Source: Limosilactobacillus pontis DSM 8475
GTDB lineage: Bacteria; Bacillota; Bacilli; Lactobacillales; Lactobacillaceae
Length of the DNA: 58,821 nucleotides
Direction: 5' to 3'
Assembly: GCF_001435345.1 (NCBI RefSeq)
Contig: NZ_AZGO01000003.1
Location: 1-58,821 of the forward strand
This document shows, piece after piece, positions 58,624 through 58,821 of this stretch. The translations under genes and the position numbers were made by a program. Under the pieces are notes generated by a model. The model did not search any database. It saw nothing but the letters and a program-made list of their open reading frames with translations, and was not told where the DNA came from. The stretch's first letter is position 1, and every line of letters begins with the position of its first letter.

Positions 58624-58821
58624 TTAGTGACGCAGATTAAGTAAGAAGATCTCAATTGGTGTTCGCCAGTTAAGACATTTAAGTGGCCGTGAATTCAAAT
58701 ACCAATTAATTTGAACCAGTTGGTGCTCACTTAGTTCTTCAATGGCTTGGCCTTTGGGAATAAAGCGTCGCAAAACTCGATTACGGTTCTCATTACTACC
58801 GCGTTCGTGCGGTGAATAGGC
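58624..58821 (-). CDS. IS30-family transposase, C-terminal part (runs off the window)
   Basis: The last 65 codons of an IS30 transposase, too short to be noticed as a full gene. Translation runs AYSPHERGSNENRNRVLRRF, then IPKGQAIEELSEHQ and ends RTPIEIFLLNLRH. HERGSNENxNxxLRxFxPKG is the conserved DDE-domain end of the family, with the catalytic glutamate in the ERGSNEN stretch. The N-terminal part lies beyond the right edge. The transposase is on the minus strand, and its right inverted repeat follows at 58619. Confidence 0.88.
   Translation of the reverse strand, partial: AYSPHERGSNENRNRVLRRFIPKGQAIEELSEHQLVQINWYLNSRPLKCLNWRTPIEIFLLNLRH

Noticed and set aside
1-58821. Whole window as a plasmid or composite transposon
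   Set aside because: asnS, thrS and pepN are chromosomal genes and there is no replication, transfer or resistance module between the IS ends.

Overview
The window looks like a chromosomal segment of a heterofermentative lactobacillus, most likely a Limosilactobacillus-type species. The reasons are a GC content of roughly 50% or a little more, AAGGAGG-type ribosome binding sites, frequent GTG/TTG starts, the PepN/PepC/PepD peptidase set, T-box control of aminoacyl-tRNA genes, and lactobacillus-type gene families (FolT, PadA/PadR, CsbD/GlsB, SIR2-like proteins, DUF915 hydrolase). The species assignment is inference. Essential genes (asnS, thrS) argue against a plasmid or phage. No tRNA, rRNA, CRISPR array or prophage was seen.

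Layout. 1-460: end of an IS30-like element, a Zur/Fur-like box whose downstream gene has lost its body to the insertion, and a possible small RNA. 0.5-4 kb: dehydrogenase, asparaginase, YbaK-type deacylase and a PepSY protein. 4-9.2 kb: a Fic protein behind a palindrome cluster, the asnA-asnS operon under an Asn T-box, and folT behind a probable THF riboswitch. 9.2-18 kb: amidase, gldA with a LacI-type regulator and a HAD phosphatase that share operator-like palindromes, an AAA ATPase behind paired decamer repeats, pepN, a broken AEC transporter and a Fic remnant behind a second palindrome cluster. 18-24.4 kb: frameshifted alpha-galactosidase and its LacI regulator, a RelB/YafQ toxin-antitoxin pair, an acetyltransferase and two oxidoreductases. 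24.5-34 kb: pepC, multicopper oxidase, a tandem pair of SIR2-like genes (the first frameshifted and degenerate), stress proteins, Rrf2 and HxlR regulators, a DD-carboxypeptidase and a broken isochorismatase. 34-43 kb: a 44-residue secreted peptide not previously obvious, two alpha/beta hydrolases, a LysR-linked acetyltransferase, padA-padR, a disulfide reductase and small redox proteins. 42-50 kb: sucrose permease and invertase operon, MetE-like methyltransferase with a Met T-box, nitroreductase, pepD and an amino acid permease with a structured leader. 50-58.8 kb: phosphodiesterase, doubly frameshifted MFS gene, MGMT-like protein, orphan RelB, thrS with a Thr T-box, a low-complexity membrane protein, mntH and the 3' part of an IS30 transposase.

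How it fits together. The region is mainly metabolic and housekeeping: peptide breakdown (PepN, PepC, PepD), asparagine supply and use (AnsA, AsnA, AsnS), sugar use (intact sucrose operon, broken alpha-galactosidase), phenolic acid detoxification (PadA/PadR) and redox or metal stress (two nitroreductases, multicopper oxidase, disulfide reductase, MntH). Five genes carry frameshifts, nearly all in catabolic or transport functions, so either the genome is decaying in these functions or the sequence has indel errors. Both window edges lie in IS30-like copies with the same orientation, which would be natural break points for a draft contig.

The observations most worth following up are the two-gene SIR2-like module, the 44-residue secreted peptide, the thrS gene with a shortened N-terminus and no visible editing residues, the palindrome clusters in front of both Fic genes, the folT leader, and the paired repeats in front of the AAA ATPase.
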